DNA from: Plutella xylostella | Lineage: Eukaryota > Arthropoda > Insecta > Lepidoptera > Plutellidae | DNA: 64,000 nt | Direction: 5' to 3' | Assembly: GCF_932276165.1 (NCBI RefSeq) | Contig: NC_064007.1 | Location: 6,768,001 to 6,832,000, forward strand | Part shown: positions 12,105 to 24,100 of the stretch, one piece after another | Layout of the letters: the number at the start of each line of letters is the position of its first letter | How positions within the stretch are numbered: position 1 is the first letter of the stretch | Program-made: the position numbers and the translations under genes | The notes under the pieces: model-generated | The model's database searches: none | What the model was told of the DNA's origin: nothing | The model's input: the letters and a program-made list of their open reading frames with translations, nothing else

Positions 12105-12187
12105 AATTGCGATGGCCATGGCTTGGCCATCCCAATTTTAACTTACTTTTGAGACAGGAAATAAACAGGAAAGTGATGGTTTTCAGT
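12105..12187 (+). promoter_or_regulatory. Gene B core promoter with palindrome
   Basis: An inverted repeat with 14-bp arms (AATTGCGATGGCCA, 5-nt spacer; one mismatch in the right arm) lies at 12105-12137. AATAAA at 12160-12165 sits 25 nt before the A of an arthropod initiator TCAGT (12183-12187), which directly abuts the start codon at 12188. The arrangement is the same before gene C and orphan exon D'. Promoter function is inferred from spacing and conservation. Confidence 0.55.
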
Positions 12188-15100
12188 ATGAAGTTACTAA
12201 TTATGACTGTGCTATTTTACTATGGTAAGCTTTATTATTTACGGTAGTTAAGTATGGTAAAGTAAAATTGGGTAGATATCTATACATATCTATACCTATC
12301 TATATGTGTCTTTGTGGTACTTTATACTTAGCCCCCTTCATTTTTTAAAGGGAAAAAATGTAACCTTGCCGGTTATTATTTCTATAGGCAGGTATACACT
12401 TAATCAAAAACTATGTAAAAAGTAGAAGAATAGCAATTTCTTTATTACCTATAGGGTACAGTCAACCCCTAGTAAAAGAGTGAAAATTTTCTCTTCAACA
12501 TTATATCGACGGTGGAAAGGCAGAATGTTTGAAGCGCCATGACATAAAATGTTCACCAGAGCGATTTAAAGTTTGAAATTTTCGAAAAAAAATCATATCT
12601 CTGTAATTATTGTAGCTATGGCTTTGAAAATTTAAATACTTAAAATTTAAATAGTTTTCTATGTAATTCTGTATATAAAATGAATGTACATATTCTATTT
12701 ACTGTAATAAGGGACATAAGACATAGGCATCTGAAATCTCAGTCAGGTAAAATTGGCTTAAACGACATTAATATTTTAATAAAATACAAGTAAAAACAAT
12801 TTAAAGACCAAGGAGATTTAACCATCACACCAGCATAATGTTTTATAATAATTTATGTTACTTTAAACATTCCATAAGAATGAATGAACAGCCAAACTAA
12901 GGCAATTTATATCTAAGATGAATGACTTAAAGAATTGATTAACTTATAATTGGTCCTCAGAACTTGAGAACGGTTGAATCGATTTTGGTCTAGAAACATT
13001 TGTGGAAGTCCAGGGAAGGTATAAAAGGTAAGCAGGGTCAGCTAGATTGAAAACAAAAATTTCATAATATCTGGGGGGGCACGGCAGTGCCATCTTTTTC
13101 TCGAAGCATTATTTTACTATAAACTTTATTAATATATTGTTCACCGCGAAATCACTTTGAGATTGAGATCCAAGTGATGAGGTTTACTTATTCATCAATT
13201 AATAATCATAATCCAACCGAAATTTCTTCGTCCGTCTCTATGCCACCATTCTGTCACCGCCTTTGTCCAGCTTCCGTCCTGCCTTCAAGCCAAGTGTCCT
13301 GCCGACTCCCATTTCAGTTCAGTGACCTGTATACCGACGTCGAAGACTTTTGTCTTTTGGCGAATTAACACGCTCCATAGCTCTCTGTGCAACTCTGATT
13401 AGGTGCACAGTTTCCTTGGTCAGCGTCCATGTATCGGCACCTATGTTAGTGTAGGCAAGACACATTAGCAATTATCAATTCATAAGCAGCGTCGCTCGCT
13501 TTAAACTATGTGTCAGATTTATACAAGATACGCTAGATTTGATAAGCAAGCGACGATGCTTTAGGATTGTTAATGGCTAATGTTTAGTGGTGGTAACCCC
13601 AAAGGACTATCACAATGTGAGTTAGGTCTCACCACACAGCCGGACCGAGAACCAAATCGACCGACGATTAGTCGAAAATGGAGACACTTCTGGATGTTAG
13701 GAATAAGAGGGTTGCTGATGTCAATAGTGATCAGCACTTAGTCGATGGAAAAATCTGCTTGAAGATAGTGGGAGTTTAGGAGCAGGCCACAAGATCTGCC
13801 AAAGGTGTTGTGTCGTGTAAATAAGCTGCAGGACCCACAAGTTAGAAGATAACTTAGTATGCAGACCGACAACAAATACCATCTACTAAGTCTGGACGAG
13901 GTCTCATTCAAAGATCAAAGGTCTGGCATCAAAGACGTGTTGTTAAAAATTTGCGAAGAAATAATAAGGCACAAGGAACACTTAAATAATGAATGGTATG
14001 TCTAAAGAAACATGTGATATGATCAACCATCAAGGAAGACTTCACGTCGAACTAGACGACCGTTCTAAAGAAGCACTTGCGTACGAGTATTTTTTTTGTG
14101 AACTTAATATCAAACGAAATTTAAAAAGACAAACGCTGCTAGGGGTGACTCTATGTCCAGAAATGAGACCACAACCATCGGCTGCCATAGAAAACATGAA
14201 GGATTTATACAAAGCATCTTGAAGAACATTGCAACAAAACACAGGATATCGCCTTGTTACTATGGAAGATTGACTTTCAAGATGGTATGGCCACATTGCC
14301 GAAGTTTTTAATGATCCTAACCACCACCTGAGGAGTTGGATGCAGATGTAAATATACCAGGATCATCTTTTTTGTTGATGCATAATCGTAATCATTATGA
14401 TTAATAAAATCGGCAGGTCCCTAAGGCTAGTCAGAGGCCTTCGGGCGGCTTGAAAACGTCTGACAGTTGGGTTGCCCACTTACCCAACAACTCTCTCAGC
14501 ACAAGATTGCTTGTGTTCGAGCCCACCAACCCGCGCTAGGCCAGCGTGGTAGACTAGGCCTAAACCATTCCTTCATTGGAAGGAGACCCGTGCCCCAGCA
14601 GTGGGGATGTAATGGGTCGTGATGATGATTAATGATGAGATTGATGACTATCCTGCATCTTGACAGAAACTTAAATATCCAACCCCCAAATAAGACGAAT
14701 TGATACGGACCATACGATCGCTGAAGAGTGGCAAAGTACGAGGGAACGATGGATTTCCTACGAAGGCATAAAAAGCAAGATAGATGCAATATACCAGATA
14801 TTGCACTCTTCAGCGATGGAGGATGATGAAGTGAGGTTAGAGTAAAAGTTAATTTAATTCATGTCCAACTTTTTCCTATAAGGTTTGCTTTTCGTTAAAA
14901 TACTTTATTCTGAAAATTATGGGATACAAACAGGTCGTGGTACTGGTGGTCACTCCAACCTAACAATTATCAAAATCGGTTAAGTTCATCCAGAGTTTTG
15001 CGCTCGGGAACACATTTTCGGTTAGATTTTTATATAGATAAGAAATGCTGTTTCTGCCCAGATTTCGATGTAAGTAAATTATTTAAGAATAAGTTTATTT

Positions 15101-18100
15101 TTTATATATAATTTTTATTTTGTATAAAAAGTAATGTCATGTATTAACATTAAATATATTTTACATTAAGAACCATATTGTCATAGAAAAAATATTTTAT
15201 AAAAAATAAATATTTGGTTTGATCCTTTTAGAGAAATGTTAAAATTCCCTACTTGCATAGAAACAGCAATTTAGGAGTAAGGATCCAAGTGCATATTTTT
15301 ATTAATAACTCAATAAATATTAATTATGGCAACACTATTATTTAGAACCGTAATATAATGCCTAGATATTATAATTTAATATAGTTATCTGGTGATATAA
15401 TAAAAAATATTTATAGTTTTATACTGGCGAACGAATCTGAGTTTGTACCTACGTAATTGCGCTGCGCACGCGGCGCTAACTGTCGCATAGACGCACGTCC
15501 TAAGCGACACCATTCCAACCGGGCCTATTTATATATTGGCGTTTTCACGCAATATCCTTCTGAATATAATAATAATATAACAGCTTAAACACCAAAAACC
15601 GCTTCATTGCGATTGTTTTGAATTGTTTTATATCACTTATATCAATTATCTACAAATCGCAAAACACTGCTTAAATGCCAATTGTACCATTAAACAGATT
15701 TAGGTAAAGTTGTATTAACCGCCAAACGCCGCGAGTAAGGCTGACCGGTAAAATGGTTTAAGTGCCAGTGAGGCTTAAATTACAATTACGTAAAATATAT
15801 TAAGTGCTTTTATGTTATTTATGACAAGAAGGCATTTAGTTTTATATCCATTATGTTTTATTTCGCAATCAGGTAGGTCGCTTAAGTAACTAATGATACA
15901 AATTCACATTCATGCAAAATGAATTAAGTCACAGTGTTTTACTGTTTTAGTAAGGGTAAAATGTTTTATATAACTTTATTATTGATCATGTATGTTTGAA
16001 CATACAAATGACTAAAAAAGTGGCTCTTAATACAAGAAAAAAGTATTAAGATTTCCAAAATCACCGATGTCTTAAGCGCCAAAAAAGTGCTCAGATCGAA
16101 ACGAGACCCGCACCATTCGAAAGAGAAAAATCAGGCGATTCCAACGGTGTATATAACTCATATTCGCCAAAAGTGGCGGATAAAACATTCTGCCTTTCCA
16201 CCGTATATATACTGTATTACCTTACCTGACTTAATGTCAATTTTAACCTTATAATTTACGATCCATACATTTTATGCGATCAGGAAGTTCTCATAAAAAA
16301 TATGGACTACGTATAGGTTAGTATATAATTAGGTTTTCAGGGTGCTGTGAGGACACGGTGATTGTGAGGGAGCCCCCCACGCTCCCCGCGACCCCCGCCA
16401 ACAGGATCATCGGGGGACAACCCACCACCGTCAAGACATACCCTTACATGGCGTATTTAAGTTCATTTTTTACGGTATTGCTTCTTTACCAGACTCACCG
16501 ACATAGTATGACGTTGACGACCGAATGGCGTAGTGGTTAGTGACCCTGACTACTGAGCCGAAGGTCCCGGGTTCGATTCCCGGCTGGGGCAGATATTTGT
16601 TTAAAGACAGATATTTGTACTCAGGTCTTGGGTGTTGATATTTATATTTAGTATCTATCTATCTATGTATTTGTGTAGATATATCAGCTGTCCGACACCC
16701 ATAACACAGGTTCTGCCTAGCTTGGGGTTGGATGGCCATGTGTGAGATGTCCCCACATATTTTATTTATTTTATTTAGTATGCAGTAGTGTAGTAGCTTA
16801 GTTTGGAGCTGTCGACGACGACGCGAGCAATGAAAAAGTTAAATTTCATAATACCGACGCGTATTTGTGCTGTCTGAAGCGCAACAAAATCGAGAATAGA
16901 TCACCCTGTAGAGCCGACCATCTGCAAATCATTTATTGATACACCAGTTGAAGATGGTTGATTAGCCTCGAAAACTACCCTTAATCGCGTACTAGTGCTA
17001 TGCTCGCGAAACACACCGTGGTGTGTTAGGAAGTAATTCGGATATCCGTAGTCATTTAAGCGAGTCATATGACCTAACCCACACCTAACCTAAAAGACGT
17101 TCTTATTAAGGCGTCGTCGGCATCTACCTAGTGGGTAGCTCCTAATTAACTATCTAATCTAATATTCCTAAGTTCCTAGCATCTTAAGTGTTTTTCTTAC
17201 TTTTCGTTTTCGCTTGTAAGTTTTGAGTAGGCTCATTAACAATAAACAGTGTACTTAGACGTGGCGCTTGCTGCTATTATTATTATGTAATAATTATAGT
17301 TTATTTTTATTTTTGATTAGAACTACAAGTCATTACTTTTTGTCACTATAGGTGGGTACCTATTAATGGCATTTCCGTATTTTGTAGAATTTTATAATTT
17401 TGTTACCATATAAGTTGACGCAAATTCTGTTGGTTCTCCATGAACAATATAAATAAATAAATAAATAACCATTCATACTCGTGTAAAAAATCGCTATATA
17501 ACGCTTTATGTTGAGGCGAGCGCTGCAATCGCTTTTCTAGCGCTAAAAATCTACGTTCAGCCTAAAAATACGTGTCTCCCAAGGTCTTAGCTGGTTTTTT
17601 CATAGGAATGCGTACTATGCATTGAAAACACGTTATTAGCTCAAATGAGGACGAGGTTGGGAAAGGGACAAGATGTCGTGTTTGCTGGGAACGACGATAC
17701 TTCCTTTGGCTTGACTGCTGGTACTTGATTGGAATTACGTCTGCGTTACGTCTCCTTCAGGCACCTGTTGTGACCCGCTTGGCTTGACCTTGACCTCGCT
17801 GATGCGTAGTTGTGCGAGATGGTTGCGTGGCAGGTACAGCTGACCTCCGTTCTTGGTGCGTATTCCGGGGGTTCCAAGGTACTCTTCAGGAATCAGCATA
17901 ATCCTTGTAAATATATGGCTCGTAAGGTCCAGAGCATGTAGCGGCCTAATTTGCGTATTGAATTTGTCCTATATTTTTCTGGTGTTTAAAATAAGGAACA
18001 ACCGCTTTGGAATACTGATATAACGTATATTGATTAAATAAGTCAGTTACAATGTACAATATTCGAGGAATTGTGGTAGGGAACAATTCAACCAATCACA

Positions 18101-21100
18101 GTGATAATGCTTCACGCCATCTACATCCAATCAGGTGGCAGTATTTGTAGTAGTACCAAGCTTGCCACTAGATGGCGCTGTTCCGGTTTATTTGGGCCCG
18201 AACAGTAGTACAACACATCTTGGCGTCATAGCGCGGCGTCAAGTTAGCACTCTGACGCAAATTCAAATTCAAATGGTTTAATCGACGTAAAATTTTACAA
18301 TTATTTGTCGATAGTCATCTACCACCATTTCACAAATGCCCCGTCATTGAGAAGGAAAGAAATGGCGAAAGAAACTCCTCGAGCATCTTTTCAACTTTTT
18401 CCTTATAATCTATTACAATTTTTACTTATATCTAGTACCTACAATTTTACTTAAGTACCTATATCCATTTCATTTTTTCAATAGCCTTAGCTGAGGTGGA
18501 CAAGACCACGCGTTTTTGTCGTTTAAATAATCATTTATACTATAGTAAGCTTTACTACATAATGTAGCTTTAACATAATTCTTAAATTTTTGCTCAGTAA
18601 GGTTTATTGCTTCATTTGATAATTTATTATAAAAACGTATACAGTTCCCCATGAATGATGTGTTTGTTTTCGAAAGTCTGAGTGTGGGGAAAAGCAACTT
18701 ATTTTTGTTTCTGGTCTCAATACCGTGAGTGGCTCCTACTTTACTAAGTAAATGAATTTAAGTTTTTACGAACATACATAATATTTTCATAGATATATTG
18801 GCATGGAACAGTTAGTATACCTATTTCCTTAAACGTATCTCTTAATGAAATTCTAGACCCTAATACATATATGGCTCGAATTGCTCGTTTTTGCAGAACA
18901 AAGATTTGATTAATGTCAGCCGCTCGTCCCCACAATAGAATTCCGTAAGACATAACACTATGAAAATAACTAAAATACACAAGCCTGGCTGTATCTACAT
19001 CTGTTAACTGTCTAATGGTTCTAACCGCATAAGCTGCAGAACTCAATCTACCGGCTATCCTCTCAATATGGGTCCCCATTGCAACTTTGAGTCAATTGTA
19101 ATACCCAGGAATACCGTTTCATTTACTAACTCTAGCTTATCGTTATTCAATGTCAAATATGTCTCTACTTGTCTTACATTAGGCAAAGTGAATTTAATAC
19201 ATTTTGTTTTCTTGGAGTTAAGAGCTAAATTATTTACAGTGAACCAATTAGCAACGGAAAGAGTACTGTTTGCATTGTCAAAATTGACTTCTTGTCGCTT
19301 CAACTTAAATATAAGTGAAGTATCATCAGCAAACAGTACTATCTCACATAATTTATCTACCAAAAACGGTAAATCGTTAACATATACAAGAAACAAGAAT
19401 GGTCCTAAAATCGAGCCTTGGGGAACACCCATACTGACAGGACAGCCAGCCGAACGCACTCCATTTATGTCAACCAGTTGAGTTCTGTTGCTCAAGTATG
19501 ATTCCAATAATGTAAGAGCTTTGCCAGTTAGCCCATAATATTTAAGTTTCATAAGTAGAGTCGCATGATCCACACAATCAAATGCTTTCGATAGATCGCA
19601 AAATACACCCACAGCATCAAGACGTTCCTCCCAAGCACTAAATATGTGTTTGACCAACGCGACACCAGCGTCAGTTGTAGATCGACCTTTGGTGAAACCG
19701 AACTGTTGGTTATGGAGAAGGCCGTGAATACTGAAGTGCGAAAGCATTTGATGCAGCATAATTTTTTCAAATATTTTACTCAGTACTGGCAAAACTGATA
19801 CAGGCCTAAAATTATTGGGATCATTTTTCTCACCAGATTTAAAAAGCGGTATTAGTTTACTAAGTTTCATCAAATCGGGGAATACACCGACCTCAATGCA
19901 TCTGTTAAAAAGATTAGCCAAGTGGGGTGCTAGGATATCAATAACATGACTAATAACTTTAACGGACATGCCCCATAAATCTTCTGTCATTTTTAAATTT
20001 AATTCTTTATAAGTGGTAATTATGGTCTGTGTATTTATACCATGAAATTGAAAGTCGAGATCGCAAGGCGGTGCATTCCCTCTTAGCAAACGTTCAGCTT
20101 CAGCGCAAGATGAATCAAGGTTCTCAGTTGTAGCTATCGGTATACTACGGAAAAAATCTTCAAAGACGGAAGCCACTTCTTCACTAGATGAAACAATTTT
20201 ATCATTAATTTTAAGTTCAAAATTTAAATCACGTGGTTTATTCTTCCCGGTTTCAGTATTAATGATATTCCATACGGTTTTAATCTTGTTATTAGAGTTT
20301 TTAATCTTTCTATTTATATAATCTGATTTAGCTTGGTGGCAAACGGCTTTGAATATCTTTGTATATTTCTTTACATAATCAATAAAGTTATCGTCATGAG
20401 TAAATGTACGCTGTTCATAGAGATCATATAATTTACGTCTGCTCTTATAAATTCCCGATGTTGCCCAGTCATTAAGACTTAGTTTGCAATTAACATCTAC
20501 TTCTTTCTTAGTGAACACGTTTTCAAATTCTTGAGACAAACCTTGAAATATTTCCTTAAAGGCATCATTGGGATTTCTTTCAGAGCGTCTACAGTAGCCA
20601 AGTTTACTGTTCAATCGAGATTTAAACTTATCAATTCTGTATGATGTTACTGGTCTGAACTTGAAAGTGGCTGACTTACGTTCAAAAGTACAAGGATACG
20701 TAATAATTTGCCCACTGTGGTCGGATGGTAAACAATTGATTACAGAATGATTAGTTGTACGGTGTTACCGCACACTTAAGTTTGTAGGTTGGTAGAAGAT
20801 GAAAGATCCGTGATATTATCCAGGTTTTGTTATAATCACCACAACACAAACACGTAAGTTATAAGTATAGAAAGATTCGGTAAGTTTCTCTCGATAAGTT
20901 AAGTAATATGAACTGCTCAGTAGTTAGTTATTATTGCAATTGAATTAATATGTAAAGAATGCAGCTATAAATAGAATTAAGGTATTTGCGTCATCGTAGC
21001 AATGAACTGCAGTTATGTACCTAGTCAGCGAATTTATGTACGACACCGTACATTAGTAAAATCACAATTACAGTAAATATTGTCAATACAAGTGGCTGAG

Positions 21101-24100
21101 GTGGGAGTAATTCTGGTAGGTTCCAGGAAGACATTACTTAAATTATATGACTTGAACAAATTAATTATACAACATTTCATAGAAGTCTCAACTAATAAAT
21201 CAATATTAAAATCTCCCACCACGACCACTTGTTTTGAGCTCTTAGATAAGATGGTAAGACTATCCTCCATCACTTTCTCAAATACTTTATAGTCAGAAGA
21301 GGGGGGCCTGTACACGCTTAAAATTATATACTTGTCCATCTCAACACAAGCTAGTTCAGCTATTCTTTCGACCGATAATTTTACAATATCTTTCCTATCC
21401 TTACATTTTAAATTTTTCTTTACAAATATTAATGATCCTCCTTTGTCTAACGATTTCCTATTAAATGAGCTAATAACATTGTAATTTTTTACATTAAAAA
21501 CCACTAAAATGTAAGAAATAATTTAAGGTTTACACAAATTCTACTCGTATGAGACAGTACAAATATACCTAAGCAGGAACTGTTCTTTTTTGATGTTGAT
21601 GCGGTGACAAAGTAATCTGAAGAAATATGGCACCAACTTCAAAAGTCTTCAAGTAACTTAGTCTTAAATTATTTCTTACATTTTAGTGGTTTTTTGAAGT
21701 CGGTTTTTTAATTTTTTTAATTATTATTTTATTTAATAGTTTTTAGTTTATTTGTAATAATTTTCAATCAAAAGTAAGGTGCAAATGATACCAAAAAATC
21801 CTACTAATCAATACGAATCATTCAAGCCTAAACACGAAGTAGTTGCTATATACCGTTGAGGAGTTCCCCTGACTGCCTTCCGTTTCGATCATCAGATCAG
21901 CTCAAGGTCACCATCATATTTTTTTGTTATAAGAACTATATTTACGTTCTTAATTTTATTAGAATCGGTTAATATGTGCCCAAAATGGAAATTCATACCC
22001 TGTTTTTACCCCTTTACCCACCCTTGGGGGTGAGATAAAATTCTGAAAAAAAATGGGACCACTTGGGAGCTCAACCCAATACAACAAAAAAAGAATTTTC
22101 AAAATCGGTTCATAAACGGCGGAGTAATCGGTGAACATACATAAAAAAAAATATAAAAAAAAAAGATCCCGACGAATTGAGAACCTCCTCCTTTTTTTGA
22201 AGTCGGTTAAAAATGCATGTCATCATTTTTAAGGTGATGCTCAGTAATACAAATTATGTCTATGTCGTATTGTTCTAAAAATAACTCTAGCATTAGAAGT
22301 TTGCGAGAAAGCCCCTGAATGTTCTGGTGTACAACTCTCAGTTGCTCATCTCTTGTCGTGCATGGCAGTTTAAATTTACATTAGTATTACTACTAACTAT
22401 CGTATCAGTTGGTCCTACTTCTGTTATACTACTTATAACAGGGTCATAAATATTGTAAGCTAACAATTTAGCTATCTGTCGCTTATAAAACTTAGGTACA
22501 AATAATGTACTCTTGCTACGCGCGCTAGTAATGCTTTCTGTTTGATGTAGCATTAAGTTATTTTAAATTTGCGGTAAGTTATACAAAGCCCTCATTATAA
22601 CGTACTTTAGAGCGGTGGTGGTGTAATGGATACAATGGATAAGGCCTCGTCCTCTCGATCAAGAGGCCGTGGGTTCAAATCCTGGCCTGTACCAATGAAT
22701 TCTTTCAATTAAGGAGTTTAAGTATAATAATACCACGTACTCTTACGGTGATGGACAACATCGTGAGGAAACCTGCACATCTAGATTCTAGATGTGTATC
22801 CTAAGTGCATTGTACTTATCCCAAAACGGCGATATGGTTCGCAACCTATCACGGGAGTACAAAAATGTGCTACGAAAAGTGGGTGGCTCGCTTGTGAGCC
22901 ACCTCTGACTACCCCTTCGGGGATTACAGTTGTGAGTGCATATGTATGTATATGTATGTATGTAACGTACTTTATCGCTGTATTTGCAGATGCGTGGTCA
23001 GAAGCCGCTGCTGGGTAACTGTGGGGGCGTGATACTCACACAGCACCACGTGCTCACCGCTGCGCACTGCTGCTACTTAATTAAGTAATAAATTCTTAAT
23101 TTTTGTATGTACTTAGTTACGATTTAGCGGTCAGCTATATTTCCCTGTCATTAATTTACATGCTGCCTCCAAGAGCTTCGCTATTTATTATACGCAGAAC
23201 TAGCACCGCCAGTGGATAAAAAATACATAGTAACTTCCGTTTGAAAGCGTTTATTCCAAAAACTGCCAAGGCCACCCCCGCGTCATGCTCACCAGTTGGC
23301 GCCACTGTTGACTGAGGTCAAGAGGTACCATAGCTGTCAAACTTATCAAAGGCGACTTTATCAAATTGGCGCAAAATAAAGTTTTAAAATCTTGAATCTC
23401 ATAAGCTTATTGATTATAAAATAACTATCATCATATCGAGTTACTATGCCACAATGTTGTGCAGATCCGTTATGTTCGGAAAGAAAAGGAGGACATATTA
23501 TGTTACCAAGTGATAAAACTGTTCTTAAACAGTGGCTTGTGAAATAATTATTATCCGATAATCTCGTGTCTGTGAAAATCATTATGACTAATTTCCGAAA
23601 GAACATAATGTAAATAAGGATTAGGGATTTAATAAATACAATAAAAATAAAAGAATTACACACTGATTTAACTTTTATTTATCCTTTCCGTTTACATAAC
23701 ACACTGCTATACAAAAAAAAAATAACACATTAGTAATCCACACAACGAATGCTGGTTGAGTTGTTATTTGAAACTAAATAATGGTAGTATAGTATACTAT
23801 TCTATTATTTGTGGGGGTGTCAGTAAGTATCTGCACCTGGCTCACTCGAATGGAGCCTTTGTGCATATCGCCTTAAGGTCTAAACTCCACTCCTAATGGA
23901 CCATTTCCTACTACGCTGCTGGTCCACTGCAGGTTGGTGGGTTCGAAAATCTAGATGTGCAGGTTTTATCACGATGTTTTCATTCACCGTAGGAGCAATG
24001 GTATACACTGTAGGTACATAAATTCCAAAGTACTCATTGGTGACAATATCTAGATCTGGAGTTTATTTTTTAGTATTCACACTGCTATACAAAGTTTCTG

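Larger units (their letters stand above)
12509..16204. mobile_element. 3.7-kb TIR element in intron 1 of gene B
   Basis: The ends are inverted repeats starting ACGGTGGAAAGGCAGAATGT; the matching gene C intron lacks the insert. The last 600 bp contain repeated TTAAG(T/C)GCCA-like motifs (about 15671, 15760, 15800, 16072), as expected of subterminal repeats. No transposase frame is seen; the middle holds RTE remnants. The flanks are TA-rich but I cannot fix a clean target duplication. Superfamily unassigned. Confidence 0.6.
18259..22516 (-). mobile_element. CR1/Jockey-group LINE with nested insertions
   Basis: The minus-strand LINE has endonuclease, RT and C-terminal segments and a (TTTGAA)n tail at 18259-18277. 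It sits in intron 2 of gene B; the intron sequence of genes A and C (CTCTGACGC|GCGCTAG) is uninterrupted there. A 297-bp MITE (20756-21052) and an AACCGACTTC repeat (about 21496-22205) are nested inside. The RT resembles Daphne-like elements of Lepidoptera by eye; clade not proven. Confidence 0.8.

Noticed and set aside
16511..16590. Possible tRNA gene
   Set aside because: A and B boxes are good, but the sequence continues as a SINE body with a target duplication and recurs at four other places.
22610..22695. Possible second tRNA gene
   Set aside because: Head of a SINE with a 12-bp target duplication and a (TATG)n tail, not a lone tRNA.
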